Origin: Oscillospiraceae bacterium
Lineage (GTDB): Bacteria > Bacillota > Clostridia > Oscillospirales > Ruminococcaceae
Length of the DNA: 64,000 bases
Direction: 5' to 3'
NCBI GenBank assembly: GCA_017547245.1
Contig: JAFYQD010000003.1
Coordinates: 62,001-126,000 of the forward strand
In this document: piece by piece, positions 61,718 through 64,000 of the stretch
Position numbering within the stretch: position 1 is the first letter of the stretch
Layout: the number at the start of each line of letters is the position of its first letter
Translations under genes and position numbers: made by a program
The notes under the pieces: generated by a model
What the model was told of the DNA's origin: nothing
Database searches by the model: none
Seen by the model: only the letters and a program-made list of their open reading frames with translations

Positions 61718-63325
61718 ATGGATTACACCAAGGAAATGCTTGCCTCCATGGCTAAAGTAGAGGCTGCACGTGAAAAGAACATCGCTTTGGAACCCCGCAG
61801 ACTGACTGCCGAAGAAAAGGAAGCCCTGCTGAACCAGTACCATCCCGACTATAAGGATGAAGGCTTTACCACCATCAAGGTTGGCCCCAACGCAGGCCAG
61901 AAGGCTCCCATTGAGCTGAACGAAATGCTGGAAGCCAACAGCCGTGTCAAGGACATGGACATCGACCTGAGCCAGGTTGACTATGACGTGGATGTTCTGG
62001 TCATCGGCGGCGGCGGTTCGGGTTCTTCGGCCGCCATTGAAGCCCACGAAGCCGGCGCAAAGGTTATGATTGTTACCAAGCTGCGCATCGGCGACGCCAA
62101 CACCATGATGGCCGAAGGCGGCATTCAGGCTGCCGACAAGGAAAACGACTCGCCTGCCCAGCACTATCTGGACGTAATGGGCGGCGGCCACTATGCCAAC
62201 ATTCCCGAACTGGTACGCAAGCTGGTTATGGACGGCCCCAAGAGCATCAAGTGGCTGAACGAACTGGGCGTTGAATTTGACAAGGACAGCGACGGCACCA
62301 TGGTTACCACCCATGGCGGCGGCACCAGCCGCAAGCGTATGCATGCCGCTGCCGACTATTCCGGCGCCGAAATTATGCGTACTCTGCGTGACGAAGTGCT
62401 CAACCGTGAAATTCCTGTGGTTGACTTTACCGCAGCCATTGAACTGATCAAGGACGAAAACGGCCGCTGTGCCGGTGCTGTTCTGCAGAACATGGAAACC
62501 GGCAAGATCCTGATTGCCCGTGCCAAGGCCGTTATTCTGGCCACCGGCGGCGCAGGCCGTATGCACTATCAGGGATTCCCCACCTCCAACCATTACGGCG
62601 CCACCGCCGACGGTCTGGTTCTGGGTTACCGTGCCGGTGCCAAGCTGCTGTATCAGGATACCCTGCAGTACCATCCCACCGGTGTTGCTTTCCCTGCACA
62701 GATTTTTGGCGCACTGGTAACCGAAAAGGTTCGTTCCATGGGCGCAAAGCTGATCAACAGCGAGGGCGAAGCCTACATCCATCCCCTGGAAACCCGTGAC
62801 GTAAATGCTGCCGGTGTTATCCGTGAATGCAGCACCAACGGCAAGGGTGTAGATACCGGTATGGGTAAGGCCGTTTGGCTGGACACCCCCATGATCGATA
62901 TGATCCATGGCGAAGGCACTCTGGAAAAGCGTCTGCCTGCCATGCTGCGCATGTACATGAAGTACGACATCGACATCCGCAAGGTACCTATCCTGATTTA
63001 CCCCACCCTGCATTATCAGAACGGCGGTCTGGAAATCAACGACAAGGACGAAACCTGCGTACCCGGCCTGTATGTTGCCGGTGAAGCTGCCGGCGGTATT
63101 CATGGCAGAAACCGTTTGATGGGCAACTCACTTCTTGATATAATAGTATTTGGCCGCAACGCCGGTCAGGTGGCTGCCGAAGCAGTAAAGACTGTAGAAG
63201 TAGGCAAGCTGAACCTGAACCATGTTGATGAATATGCCGCCGAACTGGCTAAGGCCGGTATCAGCAGCGATATGGTTTCGCCCAAGCTGCTGCCCAACTA
63301 TGCCAACGGTCGCAAAGCCATCTGA
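61718..63325 (+). CDS. fumarate reductase-like flavoprotein (non-covalent FAD, truncated C-terminus)
   Basis: A 535-residue FrdA/SdhA/NadB-family flavoprotein. The FAD Rossmann GGGGSGSSAA starts near residue 97, after an unusual extension of about 90 residues. Fumarate-site residues of E. coli FrdA align with His319 (QYHPTG), Arg360 (ETRDVNAAG), His432 (TLHYQNGG) and Arg466 (GRNRLMGNS). The covalent-FAD His44 is replaced by Asn128 (ANTMMAEGG), implying non-covalent FAD. The protein ends about 70 residues after Arg466, so most of the usual C-terminal domain is absent. ATG 61718 follows AAGGAGG. Confidence 0.87.
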   Translation: MDYTKEMLASMAKVEAAREKNIALEPRRLTAEEKEALLNQYHPDYKDEGFTTIKVGPNAGQKAPIELNEMLEANSRVKDMDIDLSQVDYDVDVLVIGGGGSGSSAAIEAHEAGAKVMIVTKLRIGDANTMMAEGGIQAADKENDSPAQHYLDVMGGGHYANIPELVRKLVMDGPKSIKWLNELGVEFDKDSDGTMVTTHGGGTSRKRMHAAADYSGAEIMRTLRDEVLNREIPVVDFTAAIELIKDENGRCAGAVLQNMETGKILIARAKAVILATGGAGRMHYQGFPTSNHYGATADGLVLGYRAGAKLLYQDTLQYHPTGVAFPAQIFGALVTEKVRSMGAKLINSEGEAYIHPLETRDVNAAGVIRECSTNGKGVDTGMGKAVWLDTPMIDMIHGEGTLEKRLPAMLRMYMKYDIDIRKVPILIYPTLHYQNGGLEINDKDETCVPGLYVAGEAAGGIHGRNRLMGNSLLDIIVFGRNAGQVAAEAVKTVEVGKLNLNHVDEYAAELAKAGISSDMVSPKLLPNYANGRKAI

Positions 63326-63350
63326 CATTTCGTTTATTTTTAGCGCCTTT

Positions 63351-63379
63351 CTTCCCGGAGGTTCGTTTACTCCGGGAAG
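63351..63379 (+). terminator. intercistronic hairpin before the exchanger gene
   Basis: 10-bp perfect stem CTTCCCGGAG/CTCCGGGAAG (63351-63360 with 63370-63379) without a T-run; probably an attenuator or mRNA stabiliser. Confidence 0.55.
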
Positions 63380-63413
63380 AAGTACGTGTTGTTATGTATG
63401 GAGGTAAAACAAT

Positions 63414-64000
63414 ATGACTCTCGGTAGTATTTTTTCGGTAACCGGGATCGGATTCATGATGTTCTGTGTGTTTATTGTTGCCGCACTGGGCTATGCATTG
63501 GGCCGTATCACCGTAAAGGGCGTTAACCTGGGTACCGCAGGTGTGTTTATCGTTGCACTGCTGTTTGGCTGCTTCTTCTTCAATCCTCTGCAGGCACAGC
63601 TGATGAATGCCGGCGCCACCTATGTCAGCAACGCTCTTAAGATTCTGGAAAATCTGGGCCTGATGCTTTTTGTAACCGCAGTAGGTTTCATTGCCGGTCC
63701 CAACTTCTTTGCAGGTCTTAAAAAGAACTTTAAGTCCTACATCCTGCTGGGTGCAGCCATCATCATTTCGGGCGCTCTGGCCTGCATTTTCTGCATCGTA
63801 GCATTTGACTGCAATGCCTCTATGGCTGTTGGTATTCTGTCCGGTGCTCTCACCTCCACCCCTGCCTTCTCGGCAGCAAAGGAAACCGTTCAGGTTATTG
63901 CCGAAACCCCCGAAATGGCAATCGAACTGGAAAACATGGTAACTGTAGGCCATGGCATTGCCTATCTGTTTGGTGTGGTAGGTGTTGTACTGTTTGTACA
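63414..64000 (+). CDS. AspT/YidE-family dicarboxylate exchanger, candidate succinate exporter (3' end outside window)
   Basis: The visible 195 residues form a hydrophobic protein with about five to six spans and the AspT-family features LGYALGRITVKGVNLGTAGVF-like, LGLMLFVTAVGFIAGP and SGALTSTPAFSAA. Family members exchange aspartate/alanine, and SucE of Corynebacterium exports succinate. ATG 63414 follows GGAGGTA. Its place right after the fumarate reductase genes supports succinate export (inference). The gene continues past base 64000. Confidence 0.78.
   Translation, partial: MTLGSIFSVTGIGFMMFCVFIVAALGYALGRITVKGVNLGTAGVFIVALLFGCFFFNPLQAQLMNAGATYVSNALKILENLGLMLFVTAVGFIAGPNFFAGLKKNFKSYILLGAAIIISGALACIFCIVAFDCNASMAVGILSGALTSTPAFSAAKETVQVIAETPEMAIELENMVTVGHGIAYLFGVVGVVLFV

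Overview
The window is typical of a strictly anaerobic, spore-forming Clostridia-type Firmicute, probably a gut Oscillospirales/Ruminococcaceae member (this placement is inference). The signs are a SpoIID homologue, the oxygen-sensitive class III ribonucleotide reductase NrdDG, AGGAGG ribosome binding sites throughout, sigma-A promoters, Rex-like and NrdR-like operators, and many hairpin-plus-T terminators. Coding DNA is moderately GC-rich, intergenic DNA is AT-rich, and there is no phage, plasmid or transposase gene.

Layout. 1-4.6 kb: a translation/RNA block (truB end, ribF, rpsO, pnp). 4.7-13.1 kb: a sugar or polyol locus with a PRD regulator plus EIIB reading left, and EIIC, EIIB, an SMP-30 lactonase, an iron alcohol dehydrogenase and a xylulokinase-type kinase reading right. 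13.2-17.7 kb: a Gld-like ABC export operon. 17.8-22.6 kb: a ribose-type ABC uptake operon. 22.8-33.5 kb: mixed metabolism (membrane protein, citrate synthase, SpoIID, acetyltransferase, aldo/keto reductase, ECF S component, DUF1893, pyrE, nrdDG under tandem NrdR boxes). 33.8-34.6 kb: a decayed macA-macB fusion. 34.7-45.3 kb: housekeeping genes (galE, hflX, lexA, a Na/Pi transporter, an RNA methyltransferase, asparaginase, a TetR regulator) and three tRNA genes. 45.5-51.7 kb: bactofilin, a LytTR two-component pair, a VOC protein, an MntR-like regulator, a CPBP protease and tadA.

52-64 kb is the metabolic centrepiece: one run of genes for a malate-dehydrogenase-like enzyme, fumarase, HdrB, HdrC, HdrA, MvhD/FlxD, two FlxB/C-type Fe-S proteins, FlxA, a soluble fumarate-reductase Fe-S subunit and flavoprotein, and an AspT/SucE-family exchanger. 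Read together they describe oxaloacetate -> malate -> fumarate -> succinate -> export, with an NADH-oxidising Flx-Hdr module that could couple fumarate reduction to ferredoxin reduction by flavin-based electron bifurcation. Two Rex-like operators lie in front of it.

The second unusual signal is structural. All three tRNA genes here (Ser-TGA, Arg-ACG, Ser-CGA) have their 3' tail, CCA and terminator repeated perfectly 161-171 bp downstream. Between the copies lies a 101-113 nt core that starts with an inverted copy of the tRNA's own T-arm. Two of the three cores are related (about 83% identical by eye). I do not recognise this element.
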